In this document: piece after piece, positions 12,371 to 22,984 of the stretch
How the letters are laid out: each line of letters begins with the position of its first letter
How positions within the stretch are numbered: position 1 is the stretch's first letter
From: Congeria kusceri
Lineage: Eukaryota > Mollusca > Bivalvia > Myida > Dreissenidae
Length of the DNA: 64,000 nucleotides
NCBI GenBank assembly: GCA_027627225.1
Contig: CM051028.1
Span: 11,463,701-11,527,700, forward strand
Direction: 5' to 3'
Notes under the pieces: model-generated
Database searches by the model: none
The model's input: the letters and a program-made list of their open reading frames with translations, nothing else
Told to the model about the DNA's origin: nothing
Program-made: the position numbers and the translations under genes

Positions 12371-14284
12371 ACAATGATGAGGGTGTGTATATGGCCCAAA
12401 GCGCTCACCTGAGAACTGGCACAGATGAAGACCATACTGTTGTGACAGTTTTGAAAATTAAGGTATCTGAACAATTTGTAAAGGGGGATAGGATCGATTT
12501 GATTTACAACATTGGTTAGTGCAATGGGCTAACTAAACTACGTGTTGGGTAGAGGATTTGGTGTGTTTTTGCTAATGGTTCTCAAATCAAAGTCTCTATC
12601 CTGAATAATGTCCATTTTTGTAAATATTTTGTTTACAAACAAAGGCCAATAACTCTGGTGTTTCTGGTCCGATCATGCTTATATTCGATTTCAACTACAG
12701 TCTCATGGTAATAGACAAACTGTGCTAGATTGGTGAAGATTGGATGAAAAATGAACAAAGGGCAATAACATGGTTCATACTCAATTCTTGCATACAAATT
12801 CAAGGCCTTTTCGAGGGTAGAACTGTGATTTTCAAGGCAAATATTTCTACATTAATAGACAGCGAGGTTCATCTATAAGTCACTAAAATATTTGGGACCA
12901 GTTTATGTGTTATTTTTACATCAAATTAACTGAAATTTTGAAAACAAAATATTATATTTGCAAAATAATCAGTACCGGTAGCCATCACAAAACAAACTAG
13001 TGCAACACTAATGCAATACCAAATATCACTAAATACGTACCAAGAATTGGATGCTTAGATTTACGTATTTATAGGAATTAATTTGCGATTCCTAACACTG
13101 CCAAATACATGAAAGCAGTCTTATATATTTCACAAATACAAACTAAACTTGCTTGCAATGGACCTCTGCCTGGAGACATGACACAAAAAATGTGCATGTG
13201 CAATTTTAATTATTGAATGATTATTGGTCATTTTTTTGTAAGATCCACATGCGTCTACTGAAACTACAACACACTATACACGTCGGCAGCTTTGTCTTAG
13301 TTTAACACTTTTGTGGAGTTGTCTTGCTTTGAGAAAAATATGCCATCATTTGCAAAAGGAGCTGTAACCTTGAGATTATGGTTCCAACTACTACATTATA
13401 CGTCTGTAGTAGTCTACTTGTATGTGATGACAGTGCACGTTCGCTCATGTGGACAAATTATTCGTTTTAATACAATATCAATAATTTGCCCTTTATGGAA
13501 ATTTAACTGACGTTAACCAACTGTAGTTTTCCAGCCATTTCTATTTGAATGAACATCATTTTCCATGTTTTCCCATCACGCTAATTTTCACTGGGCGCCG
13601 CCATTTGCAATGATGATGTAGTACGCAAAAGCCTCAATTCGTACACACATTAGAACGTACCTACAACGTATTCATAATTCCGCATGGACAAATTCGTTTT
13701 TGAAGAAAACACATAACGCTTGCTTTTTTTCCCCTATACTTATACTTAGATTACGGCAAAGGTAAATTCAATGTTGTTTCAAGGATTTCAAGGGCTTTGT
13801 GTAAAATTTCAGTACAATTTTGGCGTTTTTGCAAGTCTATACCCGATTTAAGGACTTTTCAAGAGCAACTACGTTTTTAAGGACTTTTCAAGGCCGGTGC
13901 GAACCCTGACTCTAGTGTTTGAAACACGATCTGGTCATTTTGGGCGTCTGCTGAGATTTGATAGTCATACACAGTTTGAGAAAGTTTGGTTAAGATTGGA
14001 TGGAAAATAAAGTCTCTATGTTGGAAAAAGGCATGTTTGCATTTGTTTTGCATGACAAAGGGGCAATATCTCTAGTGTTACTGGTGTGATCTGGCCCAAT
14101 AACAATCCTGTCAGAGATTATATGGTCATACACAACTTAAGCAAGTTTGGTTAAGACTGGATAAAAAGTGATGTCTCCAGCGTGGGAACGAACCAAATTG
14201 TTGAGGGCACACAGACAACGGACGACCCAGGAGAGGTCCCCTATACCAATTGCAAACCCAGCACTTCGTGCTCAGGTGAGCTAA
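12371..14284 (+). mobile_element. Helitron-like element, copy D
   Basis: The left end is decayed (atatggcccaaagcgctcacctgag, ending about 12,413); the right end has 'agcacttcgtgct' (hairpin) and 'caggtgagctaa' at 14,261-14,284. The internal monomer is the 'aataactctggtgtttctgg' type seen in copy B. A 1.14 kb MITE interrupts it. Confidence 0.6.
12769..13908. mobile_element. hAT-like MITE, 1.14 kb, in copy D
   Basis: The right end 'ggccggtgcgaaccctg' is the inverted relative of the left 'catggttcatactc'. Both subterminal regions contain 'ttcaaggccttttc'/'ggacttttcaaggcc' phrases. The host monomer is cut: 'ggcaataa' is on the left and 'actctagtgttt' on the right, which join as the usual 'aataactctagtgttt'. 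No transposase frame was found; the short frame near 13,313 is not supported. Confidence 0.65.
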
Positions 14285-14538
14285 AAATGTATGTGATTAG
14301 AAAGTTATGTTTATGTGCATGATGGCCATTGTGTTGGTTTAGGAACAAGTTAATAGTAGGATATGTAACCGTCAACTATTGGGCATGATATTATAGGCAA
14401 ATCATGCATGTTGTTAAAAGTGTAATTTGATCGATTTTTTCAATTATTTAGTAAAATATAGTCTCTATGTTAGAAATAAAGAATTAGCCGTTGCAGTAGA
14501 AACTCCATATTAACCATATAGAAGAATACGCCAGGAAA

Positions 14539-16285
14539 ATGTCGTCCGCATCAGAAGGAGAACCCGTAGAAGCCATAGCACCCCATGCGGTAGAAGGCAT
14601 AGCAGTCTATGCGATAGAAGACATTGCGGCCCATCTGGTAGAAGGTATAGCTGCCCATGCGGTAGAAAGCATAGCGGCCTATGCGGTAGAAGGTATAGCG
14701 GCCCATGAAGTAGAAGGCAGACGCGACAGAACAATGAGCAAAAATGCTACAGAAGCCTACCAGGAATCAGTGACCAGAGACGGCAATAAAATAGAAAGTC
14801 TGATAATTGCTATCACCTTAGAACAAGCAAAGCCCTGTTGTTATGCTGCTAGGCTTACCGAACATCTTAATAAATTTACAGACATGTGCAATAAATTTGT
14901 CAATTGGTTATCTAGGTGCAATATACATGCAAGTCTCAAAGAGTTACAAACTCAATAAGGTAGTTGAATCAGTCTTAAACAGTGTTTGGCAAAGGTTAAT
15001 CACGCCAAATTCGTGTAAGTCAGGAAGTAGAAGGACGTGTTCAAGTTTGAGTAATGTTACAGGCGTCTCATCTGTAATTCTTCAAAAAAGGCACAAGCCG
15101 AGGCAGCTCCAGTTTCGTTTCAATGTTTTAAGAGAAAAATGGCTATTGGAAGAAGGTGAGCTCAAATGGAGGAAGATGCACTCAAAGCTGAAGCTGAAAG
15201 AAAGCCAAAACAGACTGAATTTGAACTTACAGTTATAAATTCGGAAACGAGATGTTGAAATAGCTAATGCTGAATTGCTAGCTGTTCTAGAAGATGACGA
15301 GCTAGATAGGTCTAATGTGAAACAAGATCAGACTTGTAAATGTTTAAATGAACATTTTGGCAATGTTGACAATTCCAGAGCCTGAAGCAGAAAATTATTA
15401 ACTTTTAGAAAAACAGACGAGTAAACCACTACCAAAACCAGAACAAAGACACGATCATATTGACTGTAAAGCTAATTATATGCAAAACATACCAGTTGCA
15501 CAGTTATCACAATATTTGCTAAAGAAGGATCTCATGCTGCAATGTTTCTTTATTTTCACTGACAATCGTGATGCTTTTCAAAACTGGAAGCTGACATTCA
15601 AGAGTGTAACAAAAGGATATGTCGGTTACGCCGACAGACGAATTAGACTTGCTACAGAAATGGCTGGGGCCAAAATCATTAGTGTTTGCTCATCCTATTA
15701 AGTCTTGGAACCTGAATAGTCCTTCAGTGGCTGTAGAGAAAATATGGGAACGTTTTGAAGAACGCTATGGGAGCCCAGAGCTTGTGGAAATGTCGTTATG
15801 GAAGAAACTGGACGGTTTCCAAAATTAACATATAGTGACCGAAAACATTTATTTGATTTACATGAACTGGTGTCAGAGGTCTGCTCACTGAAACAAGATC
15901 CTAAAGCAGGTATTTTACTTGGGTTCTTTGATACTTCAATTGGGATTGTAATGAAGTTACCTTACACCATACAGCAAAAGTGAAAAGATCCTGCAACAAA
16001 TTATACGCGACAAGATGTGACATTTCCACCTTTTTCTTACTTCGTACAGTTTGTAAAAGAAATAGCTTGCCAATTCAATGAAACAAGTTTTGACTATGAA
16101 GTCAAACCAGAAACACAGAAAGCAAACAAAAGAAACCTGTCAATGAAAGTGAATGCTGGAAAAACTGGAGTTGATGAATCCGGTTTTAAACAAAGTGTGC
16201 AAGTGAATATGTGCCCTATTTATGGACAAGATTCCAAACATCATCTCCGTGACCGTCGTTCATTTCAGACTCAAAGTTTAACAGA
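14539..16285 (+). pseudogene. BEL/Pao-type retrotransposon gag relic
   Basis: Successive open frames in shifting registers read like the Gag of BEL/Pao elements (DUF1759 region). There is an acidic/lysine-rich coiled stretch (about 15,050-15,370), then W-L-G-P and W-E-R-(F/L)-E-E-R-Y-G-S-P motifs near 15,670-15,780, an F-P-K-L-T segment, and L-P-Y-T-I-Q-Q at about 15,960. A Cys-Pro-Ile-(Tyr/His)...R-S-F segment at about 16,210-16,265 resembles the beginning of the zinc-binding region. At least three frameshifts or stops break it, and protease, reverse transcriptase and LTRs were not found. The 3' side is cut off by a Helitron-like element at 16,286. Strand and family are fairly sure; element boundaries are unknown. 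Confidence 0.7.
14569..14717 (+). repeat. 24-bp coding minisatellite in the gag relic
   Basis: About six 24-bp units encode an 8-residue repeat of the form A-V-E-G-I-A-A-H (variants AVESIAAY, AIEDIAAH). The unit is a multiple of three, so the frame persists through the array. It lies at the amino end of the gag-like open frame that starts at 14,539, which is unusual for this family. Confidence 0.8.
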
Positions 16286-17037
16286 AACAAGAGGACCATA
16301 AGGCCCTAGGTCGCTGACCGGAGGGGCAAAGGAACTTAACTGTTCTGAGCAAGTTTCATGAAAATTCGGCTAAGAATGTGGCCTCTAGAGTGTTCACGAG
16401 CTTTTTCTTCAATTTGGCCTGGTGACCTAGTTTTTGACGCAATGTGACCTAGTTTCTAACTCGTCAGAGATAGCATTGAAGCAAATGTTCTCAGCAAATA
16501 TCTAGAATATTGGGCAAAAAATGTGACTTATAGAGTGTTAACAAGTTTTTTCTTTAATTTGCCCTAGCGACCTAGTTTTTGACCCCAAATGACCCAGTTT
16601 CGAACTCGTCCGAGATATCATTGGGAGTAATGTTCTGAGCAAATTTCATGTTGATTGGGCAAAAATGTGGCCTCTAAGAGTGGTAACAAACTTGATAAAG
16701 TTTCCAATACAGCCATATAAGCAAAACTGCCCCGAAAAAACTATCTTCTAACTCCGCTGACATATCCTTAGAACAAATGTTCTGCGCATGTTTCAAGAAG
16801 ATTGGGCAAACAATGTGACTTCTAGATTGATAACAAGCTTTTGCTTCAATTTGACCTAGTGACCTAGTTTTTGACCCTACATGACCCAGTTTCGAAATCG
16901 ACCGAGATATACTAGGGTCATATGTTCTGACTAAGTTTCATGAAGATTGGGCAATACATGTGGCCTCTAGAGTGTCAATATGGTAAACGTTGACGACGAA
17001 CGACGATGGACGACGGACAAAAGGCGATCACAAAAGC
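16286..17037 (+). mobile_element. Helitron-like element, copy E, 3' truncated
   Basis: The left end is 'aacaagaggaccataaggcc' plus 'taggtcgctgacc'. The inside has about three degenerate units built on 'gacctagtttttgacccc' and 'gacccagtttcgaac'. The usual pre-terminal 'acgacggacaaaaggcgatc' is at about 17,014-17,033, but the hairpin and 'ctcaggtgagct' are missing. It interrupts the gag relic. Confidence 0.65.
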
Positions 17038-17040
17038 TTA

Positions 17041-17591
17041 AGATTGAAGGAAAAAATCTAAACAAGACTGGTGTCACAATCAGTGATTCGTCTGGTTCCA
17101 TACGACTGGCCTTGTGTGATGATCAAATGACACAGGTCAAGCTCCGTGATTCGTACATTATCAAGAATGTAACTGTACATGTCTTTCCATCTGGCCCATC
17201 ATTGTCAGGGTCACACAACACAACGACAAACATTGGGGAAGTTTCAATTCCCAATGATGACTCCACAGATTGGCCTATTGATGCTACGTAAGTGTCTACA
17301 GACATGCACTGTCCACTTAGTTCAAGAAAAGTAGAAACGGTGAACACTGCCATTGCCACAGTGCTGTGTCAGAGATGTTCGACGAAAGTCAAAGTTACAT
17401 CACTTCCAACAAGGAGAAGCAAGAAAATAGCATTAACCAAGAAGGACTACCATGTGCCAAACTCTGTACTTAAGGACACTATCCCTAATTTCTCAACTCT
17501 TTCTAACAACAAGGTTGAGGACCTTTTACTTACGGAGATGAGTACTGTAACTGTCGCCAGGTCGAGAATGGTGGCAATTTATAATCAGGAA
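17041..17591 (+). pseudogene. OB-fold-like (RPA-type) coding remnant
   Basis: From about 17,041 an open frame reads with the pattern of an OB-fold strand set: V-T-I-S-D-S-S-G-S-I-R-L-A-L then K-L-R-D-S-Y-I-I-K-N-V-T-V. This resembles ssDNA-binding OB domains of replication protein A type. It stops at TAA (17,289-17,291). The same strand, in another register (17,292-17,594), continues with a C-x-x-C stretch and a lysine-rich segment that also looks protein-like. The amino end is lost against copy E. Could be a host gene or a mobile-element accessory protein (Helentrons often carry RPA-like genes). The fold call rests on residue pattern only. Confidence 0.4.
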
Positions 17592-17599
17592 TGAATTAT

Positions 17600-18187
17600 T
17601 AAGGACGTTCACACCAGTTTACTTTCTACTCGCCCAAATGTTGGTGTCAGCCTAGGTTTTGGTAACTTTTTTGGTAAGCTTGTTTCTCAGGAATAACTTG
17701 ATTTGATTTCTTTTAAACTCATAAGATTTATTTACCATATTTTATGAACATATATTCCAAGTTTGGTAACTCTAGTTTGAAATTGGACATAATTATGGGC
17801 CTTTCACACTTAGAAAATTACATTGCATGTTATTCGGGTAGGTTAAAGTTTTTCAGTAAGCTAGTATCTCAGATCGACTTAAAAGGATCGACTTTATTCA
17901 AGCTTGAAACATTTATACCATATGTTAAAATAAACTCATATGACAAGTTTAGTTACTAGTTTGAAATTTGTAACAATTTTATTCCAAATATAAGTTCAAA
18001 TGGGGAAAGTTCAAACGTTCGAAACCAGGTCACACTGAGTCAAAAACTAGGGCACCAGGCCAAATTGAAAAAAGGTAGTGAACACTCTATAGGCCACACT
18101 TTTAACCGAATCTTATTGAAACTTGCTCAGAACAGTTAAGTTCCTTTGCCCCTTAGTTGAGCGACCTAGGACCTTATGGCCTCCTGT
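17600..18187 (-). mobile_element. Helitron-like element fragment, reverse strand
   Basis: Reading the minus strand from 18,187, the sequence 'caaacaggaggccataaggt' with 'cctaggtcgctcaac' and the following ~170 bp matches the first ~170 bp of copy E in inverted orientation. Further left (17,640-18,000) lie degenerate monomers with 'agtttgaaatt'. Only the 5' part is present. Confidence 0.55.
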
Positions 18188-18868
18188 TTGATGTATGCCA
18201 TTAAATGTCTTAATTTGACAGATTTAAGCATCGGAACTAAAGAGCTAAGTACAGTAACAAGAAATTGATTTAAAAAAAAAGAAAAGGTAAAAACGTTGGT
18301 GACACCGGGGTTCAAACCCTGGGCATCTGCCTTAACCACTCGGCCATTCTGTTTTCTCGATTTGGCCCTTCATTATTTACTTTATGTAAGTGATCCAGGT
18401 GTTGTCAACAATTTTAACAAAAACATCAGAAACATTCCAAATTATTCCATCATTTAGCGTTACAAACACTTGATAATTTTAGCTATTTCAACTGGTGAGT
18501 TCTCATAAACAAAACGGTATTTACAGTATATTTCTATGTCCATAGTGTTATTTCACTCCCTTGTATATAGTGTTACTTTATTTTCGGAATCTGTGACAAA
18601 AGTTGAAACATTGTCAATTTGACAATCTGTGAACAGGTCCCATTAAGGAAAGCATAACCATTTTTTGAGTTTCTGAATATTTATTTCCTTTTTTTAAATT
18701 CAAAATCTGGTTTAAGTCCATATTACATTAACGCATTCCTTTCAGTCCGTTGCTTTTGATGACAATAGTTTTGTCAATAGTTAAGTTGATTTCTTAAACA
18801 ATTGTGTAACTTGTGATCTATGGCAAGTCACACATATTCTATACATCTGCAGCTATTTCTATTTTTAG
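18188..18868. other. Spacer or intron
   Basis: Contains a minus-strand tRNA-like segment (18,296-18,352) and AT-rich sequence without coding signals. If the exon at 18,869 belongs to the same gene as the OB-like remnant, this would be intronic. Confidence 0.4.
18296..18352 (-). repeat. tRNA-derived fragment (Ser/Leu-like), anticodon arm missing
   Basis: On the minus strand 'tggccgagtggttaaggc' is an almost perfect A box/D arm of a class II tRNA, and only 9 bp later 'gggtttgaacccc' is a good B box/T arm. The anticodon arm and variable arm are absent, so it cannot be a working tRNA. It is either a tRNA pseudogene or the head of a SINE. Confidence 0.6.
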
Positions 18869-19059
18869 ATTCTAAAACACAATCAATCATATAAAGGCTT
18901 TGTTAAGAAGGTTAAGGACACTGGCCTCCAACTCACTGAAGTCAGTTATAACGTCATCAAGGAGGGGAATGTGACTTATCAAAGACAATCAATGATTAAC
19001 AATCTTACAGATGTCGTAATCCAGTCAGCTGACAATAAACTTACTGAGGCAGAGTATAT
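18869..19059 (+). CDS. Coding exon leading into the 48-bp repeat
   Basis: A clear acceptor (ctatttctatttttag) ends at 18,868; the exon opens in phase 0 and encodes about 63 residues including KVKDTGLQLTEVSYNVIKEG. At 19,060 there is a consensus donor (GTAAGT), which overlaps an in-frame TAA at 19,061. Reading through that single stop, the same frame continues (V-I-L-Q-D-T-E-K-N-I-E-A-L-K-A-S) directly into the repeat array at 19,091. So either the donor is used, or the stop is a recent mutation in one long exon. The product family is not recognised. Upstream exons are not identified with certainty. Confidence 0.5.
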
Positions 19060-19090
19060 GTAAGTCATATTACAGGACACAGAGAAGAAT

Positions 19091-22000
19091 ATTGAGGCTT
19101 TAAAGGCCAGCAAACCAACAAAGGAGATTTTGTCTGACCCAAACTCCAATGTAACCAGCACACCAGCAAAGAATATTTTGTCTGACCCCACCTCTCACGT
19201 AACCAGCAAACCACCAAAGGAGATTTTGTCTAACCCCACCTCCCTCGTAACAAGCACACATTCAAAGGAAATTTTGTCTGACCCCAGCTCCCAAGTAACA
19301 AGCTGACTATCAAATGAGATTCTGTCTGACCCCTCCTCCCACGTAACCAGCACACCATCCAAGAAGACTTTGTCTGACCCCTCCTTCCACGTAACAAGCA
19401 CACCATCAAAGGAGATTTTGTCTGACCACACCTCCCATGTAACAAGCACACCGTCAAAGGAGATTTTGTCTGACCCCACCTCCCACGTAACAAGCACACC
19501 ATCAAAGGAAATTTTGTATGACCCCAGCTCCTAAGTAACAAGCTGACTATCAAATGAAATTTTGTCTGACCGCCGCTCCCAAGTAACAAGCTGACTATCA
19601 AATGAGATTCCGTCTGACACCTCCTCCCACGTGACCAGCACACCATCCAAGGAGATTGTGTCTGACCCCTCCTCACACGTAACGAGCACACCATCAAAGA
19701 AGATTTGTCTGACCCCAAATCCCAATTAACCAGCACATCGTCAATGGAGATTTTTCTGACCCCACCACCCACGTAACCAGCAAACCAACAAAGGAGATTT
19801 TGTCCGACACCACATTCCATGTAACCAGCAAACCAACAAAGGAGATTTTGCCTGACCCCACCTCCCACGTAACCAGCACATCATCAAAGAAGATTTTGTC
19901 TCATCCCACCTCCCATGTAACCAGCACACCATTAAAGGAGAATTTGTCTGACCCCACCTTCCATGTAACCAGCAAACCATCAAAGGAGATTTTATCTGAT
20001 ACCACCTCCCACGTAACAAGCACACCAATCAAGGAGATTTGTCTGACCCCACCTTCCATGTAACAAATTTTGTCTGACCCCACCTCCAACGTAACCAACA
20101 CACCATCAAATAAGATTTTGTCTGACCTCACCACCTACGTAACCAGCACACCATAAAAGGAGATTTTGTCTGAACCCACCTCCCAAGTAACAATCACACC
20201 ATCAAAGGAAATTTTGTCTGACCCCAGCTCCCAAGTAACAAGCTGACTATCAAATGAGATTCTGTCTGACCCCTCCTCCCACGTAACCAGCACATCATCC
20301 AATGAGATTTTGTCTGACCCCTCTTTCCACGTAACAAGCACACCATCAAAGGAGATTTTGTCTGACCAAACCTCCCATGTAACAAGCACACAGTCAAAGA
20401 GATTTCGTGTGAACCCACCTCCCACGTAACAAGCACACCATTAAAGGAAATTTTGTCTGACCCCAACTCCCATGTATCAAGCACTACATCAAAGAAGATT
20501 TTGTCTGACCCCACCTCCCACGTAACAAGCACACCATCAAAGGAGATTTTGTATGACCCCACCTCTCACGTAACCAGCAAACCAACATAGGAGACTTTGC
20601 CTGACCCCACCATCCCAAACAACCGTCAAACCAACAAAGGAGATTTTGTCTGACCACTCCTCCCACGTAACCAGCACACCAAAAAGGAGATTTTGTCTGA
20701 CCACACCTCCCACGTAACCAGCACACCAACAAAGGATATTTTGTCTGACCCCACCTCCCAAGTAACCAGCAAACCAACAAAGGAGATTGTGTACGACCCC
20801 ACCTTCCATGTAACCAGCAAACCAACAAAGGCGATTTTGTCTGACCCCACCTCCCACATTACAAGCACACCAACAAATGAGATTTTGTCTGACCCCACCT
20901 CCAACGTAACACAGTTTGTCTGACCCACCTCCCACGTAACCAGCACACCATCAAATAAGATTTTGTCTGACCTCACCTCCTACGTAACCAGCACACCAGA
21001 AAAGGAGATTTTGTCTGACGCCACCTCCCATGTAGTAAGCACACCATCAAAGGAGATTTTGTCTGACACCACCTCCTACGTAACAAGCAAACCAACAAGG
21101 ATATTTTGTCCGACTCCACCTTCAATGTAACCAGCGAACCAACCAACAAAGGAGATTTTGTCTGACCCCACCTCCCACGTTACCAGCACACTAAAAAAGG
21201 AGATTTTGTCTGACCCCACCTCCCACGTAACCAGCAACCCATCAAAGAAGATTTTGTATGACCCCACATCTCACGTAACCAGTAAACCAACAAAGGAGAC
21301 TTTGTTTGACCCACCTCCCACATAACTGGCACACCAACAAACAAGATTTCGTAGACCCCGGCTCCCACGTAACCAGAACACCATCAAAGGCGATTTTTTC
21401 TGACCCCAACTCCCACATAACAAGCACACCAACAAAGGAGATTTTGTCTCACTCCACCTCCCAGGGAACACAATTTGTCTGAACCCGGATCCCACGTAGC
21501 CAGCAAACCAACAAAGGAGATTTTGTCTGACCCCACATCCCACGTAACCAGCACACCATCAAAGGAGATTTTGTCTGACCCCACCTCCCGCGTAACCAGC
21601 ACATCATCAAAGGAGGTTTTGTCTGACTCCACCTCCCATGTAAAATTCACTCCATCAGAGGAGATTTTGTCTGTCCCCACCTCCCATGCAACAAGCACAT
21701 CATCAAAGCAGATTTTGTCTGAACCCATCTCCCGAGTAACAGTCACACCATCAATGGAGATTTTGTCTGACCACATCTCCTAAGTAACCAGCACACCATC
21801 CAAGGAGATTTTGTCTTACCCCACCTCCCATAACCAGCAAACCAACAAAGGAGATTATGTCCGACCCCACCTTACATTTAGCCAGCAAACCAACGAAGGA
21901 AATTTTGTGTGACCACACCTCCCACGTAACCAGCAGACCAACAAAGGAGATTTTGTCTGACCCCACCTCCCACGTAACCAGCACAACATGAAATGAGATT

Positions 22001-22425
22001 TTGTTTGACCCCACCTCTCACGCAACCAGCAAATCAACAAAGGAGACTTTGTCTGACCCCACCTTTCACATAACTTGCGCACCCACAAAGGAGATTTTGT
22101 CTGACCCCGGCTCCCACGTAACCAGCACACCAGCAAAGGAGATTTTGTCCGACCCCACATCCTACGTAACCAGCACACCATCAAAGGAGATTTTATCTGA
22201 CCCCATCTCCCACGTAACCAGCAAACCATCAAAGGTGATTTTGTCTGACACCACCTCCCACGTTACCAGCAAACCATGAAAGGAGATTTTGTCTGACCCC
22301 ACCTCCCACGTAACCAACAACCATCAAAGGAGATTTTGTCCGACCCCACCTCCCATGCAATCAGCAAACCATCAAAGGTGATTTTGTCAGACTCCACCTC
22401 CCACCCAACCACCACACCAAACATT
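19091..22425 (+). repeat. 48-bp minisatellite array, about 69 units
   Basis: Tandem 48-bp units run for 3.3 kb. On the plus strand the unit encodes TSTPSKEILSDPTSHV, a Ser/Thr/Pro-rich 16-mer, in the same frame as the exon at 18,869. Many units keep the frame, but stops occur (for example agctgactatcaaatgag in several units) along with 1-bp indels. There is higher-order structure: the block around 19,279-19,520 recurs 940 bp downstream (about 20,219-20,460), and the block around 20,030-20,160 recurs about 845 bp downstream. All overlapping minus-strand frames are by-products. Confidence 0.9.
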
Positions 22426-22629
22426 GTGGTGAAATGGATTGCACCTTGCATATTTATTAAAGCAAGGAAATATACTATGTGTTCATACTAAGTTGTCAAA
22501 ATGTTTTTGTTAAGTTTTGTTTCAATAGGCAATTGAAACAAGTGTTCTAGTTTGGATTGTCAAAATTTATAATGACAAGCGTTTGAGAACAAAAAATGTC
22601 ACATTCACTTTCGTTTTCTTTTCTTGCAG
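22426..22629. other. Probable intron
   Basis: AT-rich sequence between the array and the acceptor at 22,629, ending in a pyrimidine-rich tract (ttcgttttcttttcttgcag). Nothing else is seen. Confidence 0.4.
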
Positions 22630-22886
22630 ACAACAGAGGCAATCTCAACAAGAGTCTCAATGCAGGTTTCAAGATTAATCTGCAAGTAAGACTACGCTAA
22701 CTATTTCTTATCAGCAAATGTTAGATGTAAATAAATATATCGTCCGAGGTCATGTAATTACATATCAGTTCATACATTTTGTTTTGTAAACCCTTGCAGC
22801 TGAAGGACATCAAAAGTTTTTGTCCCCCTCAATCCTATCATTCATATGGAGTTTTCGCCATATTAATCAGTTTTTCAGTCATGTAA
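22630..22886 (+). CDS. One or two small candidate exons
   Basis: Exon a: acceptor ttcttttcttgcag, 22,630-22,685, donor GTAAGA, phase 1 in and 0 out (N-R-G-N-L-N-K-S-L-N-A-G-F-K-I-N-L-Q). Exon b: acceptor aacccttgcag, from 22,800 in phase 0 (L-K-D-I-K-S-F-C-P-P-Q), open to TAA at 22,884-22,886, with no convincing donor. The frames join without a stop. No family is recognised. The first exon is better supported than the second. Confidence 0.35.
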
Positions 22887-22984
22887 CGACGGTCAATAAA
22901 CCTACTTAAAACATTTCTTGGGCGTCTTAGCTGATCAAGGAGATTTTGCCAGTACTAAGTGCACATACTTATGCAAGTAACTGA

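Noticed and set aside
16286..18187. A single 1.9 kb TIR transposon carrying the OB-like gene
   Set aside because: The inverted ends match, but copy E already contains its own pre-terminal 3' block at 17,014-17,037, so two separate truncated insertions fit better. Kept only as a question in the findings.
18296..18352. Functional tRNA-Ser/Leu gene on the minus strand
   Set aside because: Box A and box B are only 9 bp apart; the anticodon arm and variable arm are missing.
19060..19075. A 16-bp 'intron' (gtaagtcatattacag) after the exon at 18,869, and a similar 14-bp gtaagt...ctacag at 17,289
   Set aside because: Far below any workable intron length, and excision does not keep the frame; the resemblance is treated as chance or as a true donor with a distant acceptor.
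19230..20976. Many long minus-strand open frames (for example 212, 132 and 130 codons) of W-x-x-G-Q-T-K-S-P-L repeats
   Set aside because: They are the complement of the 48-bp minisatellite. Long open frames follow automatically from a repeat unit divisible by three; the plus register is the one linked to an exon.
19091..22425. CRISPR-like regular repeat array
   Set aside because: Repeats are directly adjacent with no unique spacers, in an animal genome; it is a minisatellite.
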